Source of the DNA: Microbacterium terregens
Lineage (GTDB): Bacteria > Actinomycetota > Actinomycetes > Actinomycetales > Microbacteriaceae
Assembly: GCF_039534975.1 (NCBI RefSeq)
Contig: NZ_BAAAWH010000001.1
Span: 3,348,001-3,412,000, forward strand
Length of the DNA: 64,000 nt
Direction of reading: 5' to 3'
Part shown: piece after piece, positions 56,330 through 64,000 of the stretch
Numbering within the stretch: position 1 is the stretch's first letter
Layout: each line of letters starts with the position of its first letter
Position numbers and translations under genes: made by a program
The notes under the pieces: generated by a model
Database searches by the model: none
What the model saw: the letters and a program-made list of their open reading frames with translations, nothing else
Told to the model about the DNA's origin: nothing

Positions 56330-56827
56330 ATGTCTCGCAACGTGAGGATTCTGCGCTGTGCGCCCGAGGACGTCTTCGAGGTGCTGGGCGACGGATGGCT
56401 CTTTCCGTCCTGGGTCGTCGGAGCGTCGCGCATGCGCGAGGTCGACGCGTCCTGGCCGCGGGTGGGCTCTCGCCTGCATCACTCGTTCGGCGTGTGGCCG
56501 CTGCTGATCAACGACGCGACGCTCGTCGAGGAGTACGACCCCCCTCGCCGGATGGTGATGCGGGCGCGTGGCTGGCCCATCGGCGAGGCGCGCGTGACGC
56601 TGGACATCAAGCAGCGTGGCGAGTCCACCGTGGTCCGCATACAGGAGGAGGCAGTAGCCGGCCCCGGTCGATTCGTCCCCGCGCCGCTGCTGGATCTCGG
56701 ACTGCACTGGCGCAACGAAGAGACACTCCACCGCCTCGCCTACCTCGCGGAGGGCAGAGCAGAGGCGCAATCGCGCGCGACGACGGCCGAGCACGAGATG
56801 GGAAGCGACGAGGCCTCGACCTCGTGA
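56330..56827 (+). CDS. SRPBCC family protein
   Basis: 165-residue START/Bet-v1-like lipid- or ligand-binding protein: [27 protein letters not shown] at the start and [19 protein letters not shown] in the middle. GGAAGG precedes the ATG. It overlaps the next GTG by four bases. With the oxidoreductase and DAGK-like genes behind it, it may carry or sense a hydrophobic substrate. Confidence 0.87.
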   Translation: MSRNVRILRCAPEDVFEVLGDGWLFPSWVVGASRMREVDASWPRVGSRLHHSFGVWPLLINDATLVEEYDPPRRMVMRARGWPIGEARVTLDIKQRGESTVVRIQEEAVAGPGRFVPAPLLDLGLHWRNEETLHRLAYLAEGRAEAQSRATTAEHEMGSDEASTS

Positions 56828-58350
56828 GCAGTGGCCGGTCGAGAAGGGGCGGGGCGGCGTGGGACGCCGTCGTCGTCGGCGCCGGACCCAATGGGTTGGC
56901 CGCGGCGGTCACCCTCGCGCGCGCGGGCCTGCACGTGCGGGTATACGAACGCGATGAGCGGCCCGGCGGCGGCGCGGCGACCCGCGAGCTGACGCTGCCC
57001 GGCTTCCTCTCCGATGTCTGTTCCGCGATTCACCCTCTCGCATTCGAATCGCGCTTCTTCCGTGAGTTCGGACTGCAGAACCGGGTGCGGTTCGCGACGC
57101 CGGACATCTCGTTCGGGCACCCGCTCGACGGCGGTCGCGCCGGAATCGCCTACCGAGACCTGGAACGCACCAGCGCAGGACTCGGTCCGGACGGCCCTGC
57201 ATACGCACGCCTGATGCGCCCCCTCGTGGAGCGCGCCGCGGAGATCGCCGAGTTCACCGGTTCGTCGCTCCTGCGCGTCCCGCGCGATCCGCTCACGGCG
57301 ATCGCGCTCGGCGTGAGCTCTCTGGAACAGGGCACCCTCGCGTGGAACGCCCGTTTCCGCGAGGAGGTCGCACCGGCCCTCCTTACCGGCGTCGCCGCGC
57401 ACACGATCCTGCCGCAGCCGAGCATCGCCGCTGCCGGCGCCGGCCTGGCGTTGGGCGCGTACGCGCACGCCCGGGGTTGGCCGATCCCGGTCGGCGGAAG
57501 CCAGGCGATCGTCGACGCGATGGTCGAGGACCTGCGCGCGCACGGCGGCGAGGTGGTCACCGGCCACGATGTGCGATCTCTCGAAGAGCTGCCGAGCGCG
57601 CGGGTCATCCTGCTCGATGTCACCCCTCGCGCTTTTCTGCGGATGGCGGCGTCACGGATGCCGCCGCTGTACCGCCGCGCCCTCCAGCGCTTCCGATACG
57701 GAGGCGGCGTCGCCAAGGTCGACTTCGCGCTCAGCGACCCGGTGCCGTGGGCGAACGGCGAGCTGCGTGCGGCGGGCACGGTGCACGTGGGCGGCACGCG
57801 CGCCGAGATCGCGGATGCCGAGAACCAGGTCAACCGCGGGCGTCTACCCGATCGGCCCTACGTGCTGGCGGCACAGCAGTCGCTGTTCGACTCCACCCGC
57901 GCACCGGCCGGGCGGCACACCCTGTGGGCGTACACCCACGTTCCGGCCGGCAGCCCGCAGGACCGGCGGGAGGCCGTCATCGGCCAGATCGAGCGCTTCG
58001 CACCGGGCTTTCGCGACACCATCCTCGCCACGAGTTCGCGGACCGCCGTCCAGGTGCAGGCTCACAACCCGAACTACGTCGGCGGCGACATCGCCGCCGG
58101 TGCCCCGTCGCTCGCGCAGCTCATTCGCAGACCCGTGCTCCGTTCCGACCCGTGGCGCACGCCGGTTCACGGGGTGTACCTCGCCTCGGCATCGGTCGCC
58201 CCTGGACCGGGCGTACACGGATTGGGCGGGTGGCACGCCGCGCTCAGCGCGCTGCGCCATGAGTTCGGAACCCGCGCCCTGCCCGACCTGTCGCCGCGCG
58301 ACGGTCAGATCATCGACCCCCGACCATCGACCCGAGAAGAGCCATCGTGA
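56824..58350 (+). CDS. Phytoene-dehydrogenase-like FAD/NAD(P) oxidoreductase
   Basis: 508-residue CrtI-like oxidoreductase. The dinucleotide motif [20 protein letters not shown] is clear and the C-terminal motif is [13 protein letters not shown]. Family members dehydrogenate or isomerise carotenoids and other polyprenyl or retinoid lipids; distant homologues work on unknown substrates. Coupled on both sides by GTGA overlaps. No carotenoid synthase genes are nearby. Confidence 0.87.
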   Translation: MSSGRSRRGGAAWDAVVVGAGPNGLAAAVTLARAGLHVRVYERDERPGGGAATRELTLPGFLSDVCSAIHPLAFESRFFREFGLQNRVRFATPDISFGHPLDGGRAGIAYRDLERTSAGLGPDGPAYARLMRPLVERAAEIAEFTGSSLLRVPRDPLTAIALGVSSLEQGTLAWNARFREEVAPALLTGVAAHTILPQPSIAAAGAGLALGAYAHARGWPIPVGGSQAIVDAMVEDLRAHGGEVVTGHDVRSLEELPSARVILLDVTPRAFLRMAASRMPPLYRRALQRFRYGGGVAKVDFALSDPVPWANGELRAAGTVHVGGTRAEIADAENQVNRGRLPDRPYVLAAQQSLFDSTRAPAGRHTLWAYTHVPAGSPQDRREAVIGQIERFAPGFRDTILATSSRTAVQVQAHNPNYVGGDIAAGAPSLAQLIRRPVLRSDPWRTPVHGVYLASASVAPGPGVHGLGGWHAALSALRHEFGTRALPDLSPRDGQIIDPRPSTREEPS

Positions 58351-59288
58351 GTGTGCAGACCGCCGTCATCTGGAACCCGACCAAGACGGATCGAGAGACG
58401 CTGGAAGCCGGGCTCGCCGCGGCCGGCCGAGAGTCGGCCCCGGGCGAAATCGGGTGGTGGGAGACCACGGCAGAGGACCCCGGCCAGGGAGCCACGAGCG
58501 AAGCGCTGGCCGCGGGCGCCGAGCTGATCATCGTCGCGGGCGGCGACGGCACGGTGCGCGCCGTGGCCCAGCAGCTCGCTGAGGTGTCCGCCGACGTCGA
58601 CCTGGCGATCGTGCCGCTGGGCACCGGAAACCTTCTCGCCAGGAACTTCGACGTGCCCATCAACGACGTGCCCGCGGCATTCGCCCAGGCGCTCACGGGC
58701 GATCCGCGTCCGCTCGATGTCGGCTGGGTCGACATCGAGCTCACCGGCGGCACGGAGCGCCACGCCTTCGTCGTCATGGTCGGGTTCGGGATCGACGCGC
58801 ACATGCTGGCGGAGACCGATGACGATCTGAAGGACAAGGCGGGATGGCTCGCGTATGTCGAGTCGCTCGGCCGTGCCCTGGCCGCGAGCGAAGTCGTCCC
58901 CTTCCACATCACCACGGACGGGCAGCCCGGTCGCAACGAAGACGGTCACACCCTGCTCATCGCGAACTGCGGCATGATCCAGGGCGGTCTGACCCTGCTT
59001 CCGGACGCCGATCCGGCGGATGGCGAGCTCAACTACCTCGTGCTCAGTGCGGAGGGCTTCGCCCAGTGGGCAGGCACGCTCAAGACGATGATCTGGGACA
59101 ACACCTTGAAGCGGCTCATCCTCCAGAAGGATCAGCTCACCAACACCGACTCGGTCAATCACGGCCGCGCGAAGAAGCTCGAGGTGACTCTCCCCGAAGC
59201 GCGGGCCTTCGAGATCGACGGGGAGGAGATCGGCGAGACACGATCCTTCACGGTGTCGCTCCAGCCCGCCGCGATCCGTCTGCGCTGA
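58347..59288 (+). CDS. Diacylglycerol-kinase/LCB5-like lipid kinase
   Basis: 313-residue YegS/DagK/LCB5-type kinase. The family motif GGDGTV is near residue 67, then PLGTGNLLARN, and the C-terminal sandwich has GEEIGETRS. It should phosphorylate a lipid alcohol (diacylglycerol, sphingoid or similar). The third gene in a coupled triad, suggesting all three act on the same membrane lipid. Confidence 0.88.
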   Translation: MSVQTAVIWNPTKTDRETLEAGLAAAGRESAPGEIGWWETTAEDPGQGATSEALAAGAELIIVAGGDGTVRAVAQQLAEVSADVDLAIVPLGTGNLLARNFDVPINDVPAAFAQALTGDPRPLDVGWVDIELTGGTERHAFVVMVGFGIDAHMLAETDDDLKDKAGWLAYVESLGRALAASEVVPFHITTDGQPGRNEDGHTLLIANCGMIQGGLTLLPDADPADGELNYLVLSAEGFAQWAGTLKTMIWDNTLKRLILQKDQLTNTDSVNHGRAKKLEVTLPEARAFEIDGEEIGETRSFTVSLQPAAIRLR

Positions 59289-59375
59289 CAGGGTCCGCCG
59301 ATGGCTTGAGGCGTGCGTGCGCCGGAGTGCGGCGGCGTAGGCGGCGGCATCCGCTCGATGAAAAATGCCGGTGAC

Positions 59376-59403
59376 TTGCCTTTTTCCAGGTCCGGGCTAT
59401 GGT
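59376..59403 (+). promoter_or_regulatory. Promoter of the uORF-dksA transcript
   Basis: -35 TTGCCT (59376-59381) and -10 TATGGT (59398-59403) are separated by 16 bases. The predicted transcription start at about 59410 is the first base of the ATG of the next ORF. Confidence 0.6.
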
Positions 59404-59409
59404 GAGGCT

Positions 59410-59574
59410 ATGTCCATGGCTGTCACTTCGTGCACCCGGGAGCGTCCTGACGACGCCACCGTGGTGGTACGAGCCATGGATATCGCCGGAGCCCGGCACG
59501 AGGTTCTTCCGCCCCGGATGATCCTCGACGGAGGCGCATCGCCCCTCCGCCCGCCGCTCCGCGCTCTGCCCTGA
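59410..59574 (+). CDS. Leaderless upstream ORF before DksA-like gene
   Basis: 54 codons: a hydrophilic start with a single Cys (TSCTRERPDD), then VVRAMDIAGARHEVLPPRMI and a Pro/Leu-rich tail. It would begin at the very 5' end of the mRNA, as predicted from the promoter at 59376-59403. No family recognised. It is followed within 35 bases by an intrinsic terminator, then the DksA-like gene; this is the layout of a ribosome-controlled attenuator. Alternatively it is a small protein of its own. Confidence 0.5.
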   Translation: MSMAVTSCTRERPDDATVVVRAMDIAGARHEVLPPRMILDGGASPLRPPLRALP

Positions 59575-59609
59575 TCCCGTGTCATCCACGGCCCATCCGG
59601 CTATCCAGC

Positions 59610-59635
59610 GCGTCGCATCTGCGGCGCCTTTTTTT
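59610..59635 (+). terminator. Intrinsic terminator between uORF and DksA-like gene
   Basis: GCGTCGC and GCGGCGC pair (one T-G) around ATCT and are followed by seven Ts. It lies 18 bases before the DksA-like ATG, so read-through is needed for that gene unless it has its own promoter. Confidence 0.75.
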
Positions 59636-59652
59636 ATACCTGAGGAGAGGTC

Positions 59653-59985
59653 ATGCTGACCGACAATTCATCCGTATCCAGCCCCGCCCCCGAGCTCGAC
59701 GTGCCGGCGATCCGCCGATCGCTGGAACAGCAGCTGCGGGAGCGCGAAGAGCTGATCAGCGACCTCGCACCCCGCGCCGCGCCGAACATCGACCCCGTCG
59801 CGTGGGCCACCACGGCTGCGACCCGCAAGGTGGTGGGTCGGATCCAGGCCGCCTTGGAACGACTGGCGGACGGCACGTACGGACGGTGCGTCCGGTGCGG
59901 CAACGCGATCGTGGCCGGCCGCCTCGAGGTGCTCCCCTACGGAGAGACGTGCGTCGCCTGCCAGAACGACGTCGACAATTCGTGA
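59653..59985 (+). CDS. TraR/DksA family zinc-finger protein
   Basis: 110-residue TraR/DksA-like protein. The zinc finger cysteines are at about 79, 82 (CVRC), 100 and 103 (CVAC). The N-terminal half is a coiled coil, with the DPVAWA tip region near 47-52. Such proteins bind the RNA polymerase secondary channel and modulate stress or growth-rate promoters. AGGAGAGG precedes the ATG. Predicted to be gated by the terminator before it. Confidence 0.87.
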   Translation: MLTDNSSVSSPAPELDVPAIRRSLEQQLREREELISDLAPRAAPNIDPVAWATTAATRKVVGRIQAALERLADGTYGRCVRCGNAIVAGRLEVLPYGETCVACQNDVDNS

Positions 59986-60024
59986 GCTGAACCCACGACA
60001 GCACCACCGGAGCGTGAGGCTGAG

Positions 60025-60312
60025 ATGACCTACAGCATGTACGGACGCATCGAGCTGACGCGGGTGGATGATGACTGCTGGCGCCTATGTGACGGCGCAT
60101 TGCCGCAGAGCGACCCCAGCCGCATCATCGCCTTCGCGGAGAAGAAGAACGGTCACGTGACCCTCCTCTGGCTGCGCCAGCGCAGCGGGCAGCAGGATTT
60201 CGCCACATTCGAGCAGGCGTTGCGCGCGACCGAGGCGACTGTCTACGAATTGGACGGCCAGCGGACAGAACGACCACGCCCGATCCCGCACTTCCCGCCG
60301 CTGGCGGGGTAA
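60025..60312 (+). CDS. Hypothetical protein with C-terminal PIPHFPP motif
   Basis: 95 residues. The core reads RIELTRVDDDCWRLCDGALP then a helix FATFEQALRATEA, and the tail ends RPRPIPHFPPLAG. The PIPHFPP tail is shared with the 49050 protein. Likely co-transcribed with the DksA-like gene 39 bases upstream. Function unknown; the tail could be a peptide-binding or targeting signal. Confidence 0.7.
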   Translation: MTYSMYGRIELTRVDDDCWRLCDGALPQSDPSRIIAFAEKKNGHVTLLWLRQRSGQQDFATFEQALRATEATVYELDGQRTERPRPIPHFPPLAG

Positions 60313-60614
60313 GGGCACGCGCCGGGCGACGAACAGACGTCGTCCGGCCGCCCTTCGGCGATGCCGGCGGGCGGCGGCGGGGCTGCGGCGTTCTCCACGT
60401 CGGCGGCGCCTACGCCATCCCGGTTGGGCGTACTGCTCACCGGCGCTTTCTCGAGCGCTGTCTCGCCACGCCTCGGCGCGCCCGATGCGACGGACATATG
60501 AAGACTTCCTTCAGAGCGACTCATGATTTTCGCGTTAGTGCATATGAATCCACGATGCGAACCTGAGTTTCGGCGCTGTTGCCGCAGCGACCAGAACGTC
60601 TCGAAGAGGAGGCC
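60313..60614. other. Intergenic region before the acyl-CoA dehydrogenase operon
   Basis: No gene is supported. Two direct CATATGAA sites (60495-60502, 60541-60548) stand out in an AT-rich stretch, 46 bp apart, and could bind a regulator of the next operon. Confidence 0.4.
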
Positions 60615-61829
60615 ATGTTGTCCCTTACCACCACCGCCGCCACGCTCACTCCCCCGGTTGCATTCTGCGAGGAGTACGAGGACTTCGCCGCGTGGGTTCG
60701 CGAGTTCGCCGCGTCCCACGCCGACAGCTACCTCGAGATCGCCCGGGGCACCGAGTTCCCCTGGCAACTCGCGCAGGCGATGGGCGCCCAGGGCCTGCTC
60801 GGCCTGGGCACATCTGAGGAGTACGGCGGGATGGGCCGGTTGAGTGGGGAGCTGACGAAGGTCCACCTCGGAATCGCGCACGAGGAGCTCGCCTACGCGA
60901 ACTTCTACCTCGCACAGATCGCATACACGTGCAACTTCACGGCCCCTCTGCTGGAGAGATTCCTCCCCCCGCACCTGGCATCCGAATGGGTCCCCGGCAT
61001 CGTGGCCGGAGAGCACATCGTCGCGTTCGGCCTGACGGAGCCCGGCAGCGGGTCCGACGCCTCGGCGATGCGGATGAAGGCGATCCGGGCCGAGGGCGGC
61101 TGGAAGCTCTCCGGCGAGAAGACCTCCATCACGTTCGCGCCGCATGCCAAGGGCATCATCACCCTCGCTAAGGCGGAGCCGTTCGTCGACGCGAGCGGCC
61201 AGGAACACCGCGGCGGCATCACCTGCTTCCTCGTGCCGTTCGACGCGCCGGGCATCGAGGTGCAGCAGTTCGACGATCCCGGGTGGAAACCGCTGGGTCG
61301 CTCGGCTGTCTTCATGGACGATGTCTTCGTCCCGGACGAGATGGTGCTGGCCGACGTCGGCGGAGCTTTCCGGATGGTCATGGGCGAGTTCGACTACACC
61401 CGTTCGGTGATCGGATTCATGTCCACCGGTGTGGCCCGCAAGGCGCTGGACATGACCATCGAGTACTCCCGCATCCGCAACACCTTCGGCAAGCCGATCG
61501 CCGCCTACCAGGGCGTCAGCTTTCCCATCGCCGAGCACGCCACCAAGCTCGAAGCGGCTCGGTGGCTCACCTACCGCGCCCTGTCGCTGGCCGACCAGGG
61601 CAAGCGGCACACCACCGAAGCTGCCATGGTCAAGTGGTACGCCACGGAGGTCTCGCTCGCAGCGATCCACGACTGCATCATCGCCCACGGGCACAGCGGC
61701 TACTCCGAGGAGCTGCCCCTGCAGTCGATGTTCCGGGACGTGTCCGGACTGGAGATCGGCGAGGGGACTCCCCAGATCCAGAAGCTGATCATCGCCCGCT
61801 CCCTCATCGGACGGGAGTACACCCAGTGA
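60615..61829 (+). CDS. Acyl-CoA dehydrogenase
   Basis: 404-residue acyl-CoA dehydrogenase. Signatures are GLTEPGSGSDAS (FAD) and the C-terminal YSRIRNTFGKPIAAYQG. Near the end, GHSGYSEELPLQSMFRD then GEGTPQIQKLI. The catalytic Glu is the family type; I cannot assign the acyl chain. GAGGAGG lies three bases before the ATG. It overlaps the CoA-transferase by GTGA. Confidence 0.9.
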   Translation: MLSLTTTAATLTPPVAFCEEYEDFAAWVREFAASHADSYLEIARGTEFPWQLAQAMGAQGLLGLGTSEEYGGMGRLSGELTKVHLGIAHEELAYANFYLAQIAYTCNFTAPLLERFLPPHLASEWVPGIVAGEHIVAFGLTEPGSGSDASAMRMKAIRAEGGWKLSGEKTSITFAPHAKGIITLAKAEPFVDASGQEHRGGITCFLVPFDAPGIEVQQFDDPGWKPLGRSAVFMDDVFVPDEMVLADVGGAFRMVMGEFDYTRSVIGFMSTGVARKALDMTIEYSRIRNTFGKPIAAYQGVSFPIAEHATKLEAARWLTYRALSLADQGKRHTTEAAMVKWYATEVSLAAIHDCIIAHGHSGYSEELPLQSMFRDVSGLEIGEGTPQIQKLIIARSLIGREYTQ

Positions 61830-63073
61830 CCGGGCCCCTCGTCGGCGTGCGCGTGGTCGACCTCACACAAGCCCTGTCGGGCCCGTACTGCACCTCGATC
61901 CTCGCCGACTACGGCGCCGACGTGGTCAAGGTCGAGCCACCGCGCGGCGACATGATCCGTCGGACCGGCCCGTTCGCCGCGGATGATGAGCACCACGACT
62001 TCGGCAACGTCTTCCAGAACGCCAACCGGAACAAGCGCTCGATCGTCCTCGATCTCAAGACGCCCGAAGGACGGGACGTGCTGATCGAACTGGTTCGCAG
62101 CGCCGACGCCCTGGTGGAGAACTTCAGCGCCGGTGTCATGGAGCGTTTGGGGCTGAGCTACGAGACGCTCGCCGAGATCAACCCCCGTCTGGTCTACACG
62201 TCCATCCGCGGCTTTGGCGACAAGCGTGGCGGCGAAAGCCCGTACAGCGAGTGGCCCGCATTCGACATCATCGCGCAGGCGATGGGCGGCCTGATGAGCA
62301 TCACCGGCCCGGATGCAGACACGCGGGTGCGGGTCGGATCGGGTATCGGCGATACCGTCCCCGGTCTGTTCGCCGCGCTCGGGACGGTGATGGCCCTGTT
62401 CGAGGCCAAGTCCTCCGGCAAGGGTCAGTACGTCGACACCGCGATGACCGACGCCGTGCTGGCCGTGAGCGAGATCGTCGTGAACGTGTTCGATGCCACA
62501 GGCGCCTCCCCGCAGCCCATGGGGAATGCGCTGCAGGGCTTTGCGCCGTTCAACACGGTGCGCGCCAAGGACGGCGAGATCGCCCTGGGCGCACCGCATG
62601 ACGCGCAGTGGGCGAAGCTCTGCACGATCATGGAGCGCCCGGACCTGGTCGTGGACCCGCGGTTCAACAGCGACAACAACCGCTGGATCAACCGTGACGC
62701 GGTCTACGCCGTCGTCGAGGGCTGGGTGGGCGAGCACACCGTCGCCGAACTCGTCGAGCTGCTCGGGGGCAAGGTTCCCCTCGCCCCCGTGCTGGATGCC
62801 GAGGCGATCTTCGCGAACCCGCACTTCGCCATCCGCGGCATGCTCCCCGAAGTCGACAACCCCCGCACGGGGCGCACGTCCCGCGTGACGGGACCCGTCG
62901 CCAAACTCACCCGCACGCCCGGTCAGGTGCGCCATCGCGCACCGCTGCTGGGGGAGCACACCGCCGAGATCCTCACCGAGGCCGGCTACGACGATGCACA
63001 GCAGGACGCACTGGTCGGGGCCGGAGCGGCATGTTTCTCATCCGAACAAGAACTGACGAAGGAATATCGATGA
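61826..63073 (+). CDS. CaiB/BaiF family CoA transferase
   Basis: 415-residue class III CoA-transferase. The N-terminal DLTQALSGPYCTSILADYGADVVKVE is diagnostic, with the catalytic Asp in the region DTAMTDAVLAV. It would move CoA from a donor such as succinyl-CoA or acyl-CoA onto an organic acid. Coupled by GTGA to the dehydrogenase and by ATGA to the enolase-superfamily gene. Substrate unknown. Confidence 0.9.
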   Translation: MTGPLVGVRVVDLTQALSGPYCTSILADYGADVVKVEPPRGDMIRRTGPFAADDEHHDFGNVFQNANRNKRSIVLDLKTPEGRDVLIELVRSADALVENFSAGVMERLGLSYETLAEINPRLVYTSIRGFGDKRGGESPYSEWPAFDIIAQAMGGLMSITGPDADTRVRVGSGIGDTVPGLFAALGTVMALFEAKSSGKGQYVDTAMTDAVLAVSEIVVNVFDATGASPQPMGNALQGFAPFNTVRAKDGEIALGAPHDAQWAKLCTIMERPDLVVDPRFNSDNNRWINRDAVYAVVEGWVGEHTVAELVELLGGKVPLAPVLDAEAIFANPHFAIRGMLPEVDNPRTGRTSRVTGPVAKLTRTPGQVRHRAPLLGEHTAEILTEAGYDDAQQDALVGAGAACFSSEQELTKEYR

Positions 63074-64000
63074 AGATCACAGACGTCGAACTCATCCCGG
63101 TGTCGACCCCGCTGGTCGTGCCGTTCCACATGCCCGGCACCGAGATCACGCACATCCACAGCGTTGTCATGCGCGTGACGACCGACACCGGCGAGGTCGG
63201 TATCGGCGATAGCGGCGACACCTCCACCTGGTACCGGGGCGAAACGCCGGACTCCATCATGGCCATCATCGAGAAGCACATCGCGCCCCGATTCCTCATC
63301 GGCCAGAACCCCCTGGCGATTGAGAAGATCGTCGGCCAGATGGACACGTTCGTGCGCGACAACAACCAGGCCAAGTCGCTCGTCGACTTCGCGCTGCACG
63401 ATCTGAAGGGCAAAATCGCCGGCCTTCCGGTGTACGAGCTGCTCGGCGGCAAGACCACGGACGGATCCAAGCAGGGCTGGGTCGCGGGCGCCGGAACCGA
63501 GGAGTTCCTCGTCGATCAGGCGCTTCGCGCGGTCTCGAACGGTTTCTCGCTCATCAAGATCAAGAGCGGCGGCGACGAAGCGCAGGACGTCCGCAACGTT
63601 CGGGCGGTGCGCGAAGCGATCGGCGATGACATGCGCCTCGTGATCGACATCAACGGCTTCTGGAACTACGACCAGGCGCTGCACACGATCCGCAAGCTCG
63701 ATGAGTTCGGCCTGTACTGCGTCGAGCAGCCCCTGCCCCACTGGGATATCGAGGGTCTTGCCCGCCTCCGCGAGCGTGTAGGGACCCCGATCTTCGCCGA
63801 TGAGTCGGCGCAGGAGCTGCACCACCTCAAAGAGATCATCGACCGCCGCGCAGCCGACGGCCTCTTCATCAAGCTGCAGAAGGTCGGCGGGCTGGTGAAG
63901 GCACAGCGCTGGCTGACGCTGGCGCGTCTGGCTGATCTTCCCGTGATGAGCGGGTGCATGATCGGCTCCGGGCTCGAGGCGAGTCCGTCGGCGCATCTGA
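63070..64000 (+). CDS. Enolase-superfamily racemase/lactonising enzyme (partial at window edge)
   Basis: The first 310 codons of a mandelate-racemase/muconate-lactonising-like enzyme. The KxK motif LIKIKSGG (Lys 163, 165), metal ligands Asp193, Glu219 and the ADES region near 243-246, and Lys268 in FIKLQK are visible. It is coupled by ATGA to the CoA transferase. MLE-subgroup members epimerise, dehydrate or cycloisomerise acids. No stop is reached before base 64000. Confidence 0.88.
   Translation, partial: MKITDVELIPVSTPLVVPFHMPGTEITHIHSVVMRVTTDTGEVGIGDSGDTSTWYRGETPDSIMAIIEKHIAPRFLIGQNPLAIEKIVGQMDTFVRDNNQAKSLVDFALHDLKGKIAGLPVYELLGGKTTDGSKQGWVAGAGTEEFLVDQALRAVSNGFSLIKIKSGGDEAQDVRNVRAVREAIGDDMRLVIDINGFWNYDQALHTIRKLDEFGLYCVEQPLPHWDIEGLARLRERVGTPIFADESAQELHHLKEIIDRRAADGLFIKLQKVGGLVKAQRWLTLARLADLPVMSGCMIGSGLEASPSAHL

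Overview
The window looks like chromosomal DNA of a high-GC actinobacterium, most probably Microbacteriaceae (Microbacterium-like). Codons mostly end in G or C, GTG starts are common, many neighbouring genes share 4-base ATGA/GTGA stop-start overlaps, and several genes appear to be leaderless. I see no rRNA, phage, transposase or CRISPR genes. One tRNA-Arg(ACG) is present. These are inferences from composition and gene content, not from a search.

Layout. (1) 174-10451: a minus-strand carbohydrate operon (binding protein, two permeases, GH51 arabinofuranosidase, xylose-isomerase-like TIM barrel, 3-hydroxyisobutyrate-dehydrogenase-like enzyme, dihydroxyacetone-kinase-like kinase, RpiB-like isomerase) faces a LacI regulator across tandem CAACGTTG operators. 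The last four enzymes resemble the parts of tetrulose or branched-sugar pathways. (2) 10546-20472: an aromatic catabolism block. It has a FAD monooxygenase, a type I extradiol dioxygenase, a cyclase-family hydrolase and two FAH-family enzymes, a LysR regulator with two T-N11-A boxes, and a SsuABC/TauABC-type importer. (3) 20793-26388: tRNA-Arg, YjbR-like protein, SDR, and a divergent fatty-acid desaturase and DEAD-box helicase. (4) 26411-26930: an unusual array of about eight repeats, each a large inverted repeat. (5) 26979-40682: an L-arabinose block: galM and araABD, a LacI regulator with TGTTACCGGTAACA-type operators at araD and at the importer, a ribose/galactofuranose-type ABC importer with two different ATPase genes, and a second LacI.

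(6) 40730-56114: stress and housekeeping genes with many small unknown proteins: Dps, alcohol dehydrogenase, spermidine-synthase-like protein, two TetR units with visible operators, an LLM oxidoreductase coupled to a GH13 enzyme, NnrD, a histidine phosphatase, a GNAT with a 21-codon leader ORF, DUF72, and a 22-bp tandem repeat. (7) 56330-59288: a coupled triad of SRPBCC protein, phytoene-desaturase-like oxidoreductase and diacylglycerol-kinase-like protein. (8) 59376-60312: a leaderless upstream ORF, then an intrinsic terminator, then a TraR/DksA zinc-finger gene, which is a candidate attenuation system. (9) 60615-64000: a coupled acyl-CoA dehydrogenase, CaiB-type CoA-transferase and enolase-superfamily gene, the last cut by the window edge.

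Overall the window reads as a saprophyte's nutrient-acquisition region: plant-polysaccharide sugars and aromatic acids are imported by ABC systems and degraded by neighbouring enzymes, each under a local regulator with recognisable operators. The best candidates for new biology are the 26.4 kb palindromic array, the uORF/terminator/DksA leader, the tetrulose cassette inside the arabinofuranosidase operon, and the final CoA/enolase operon.
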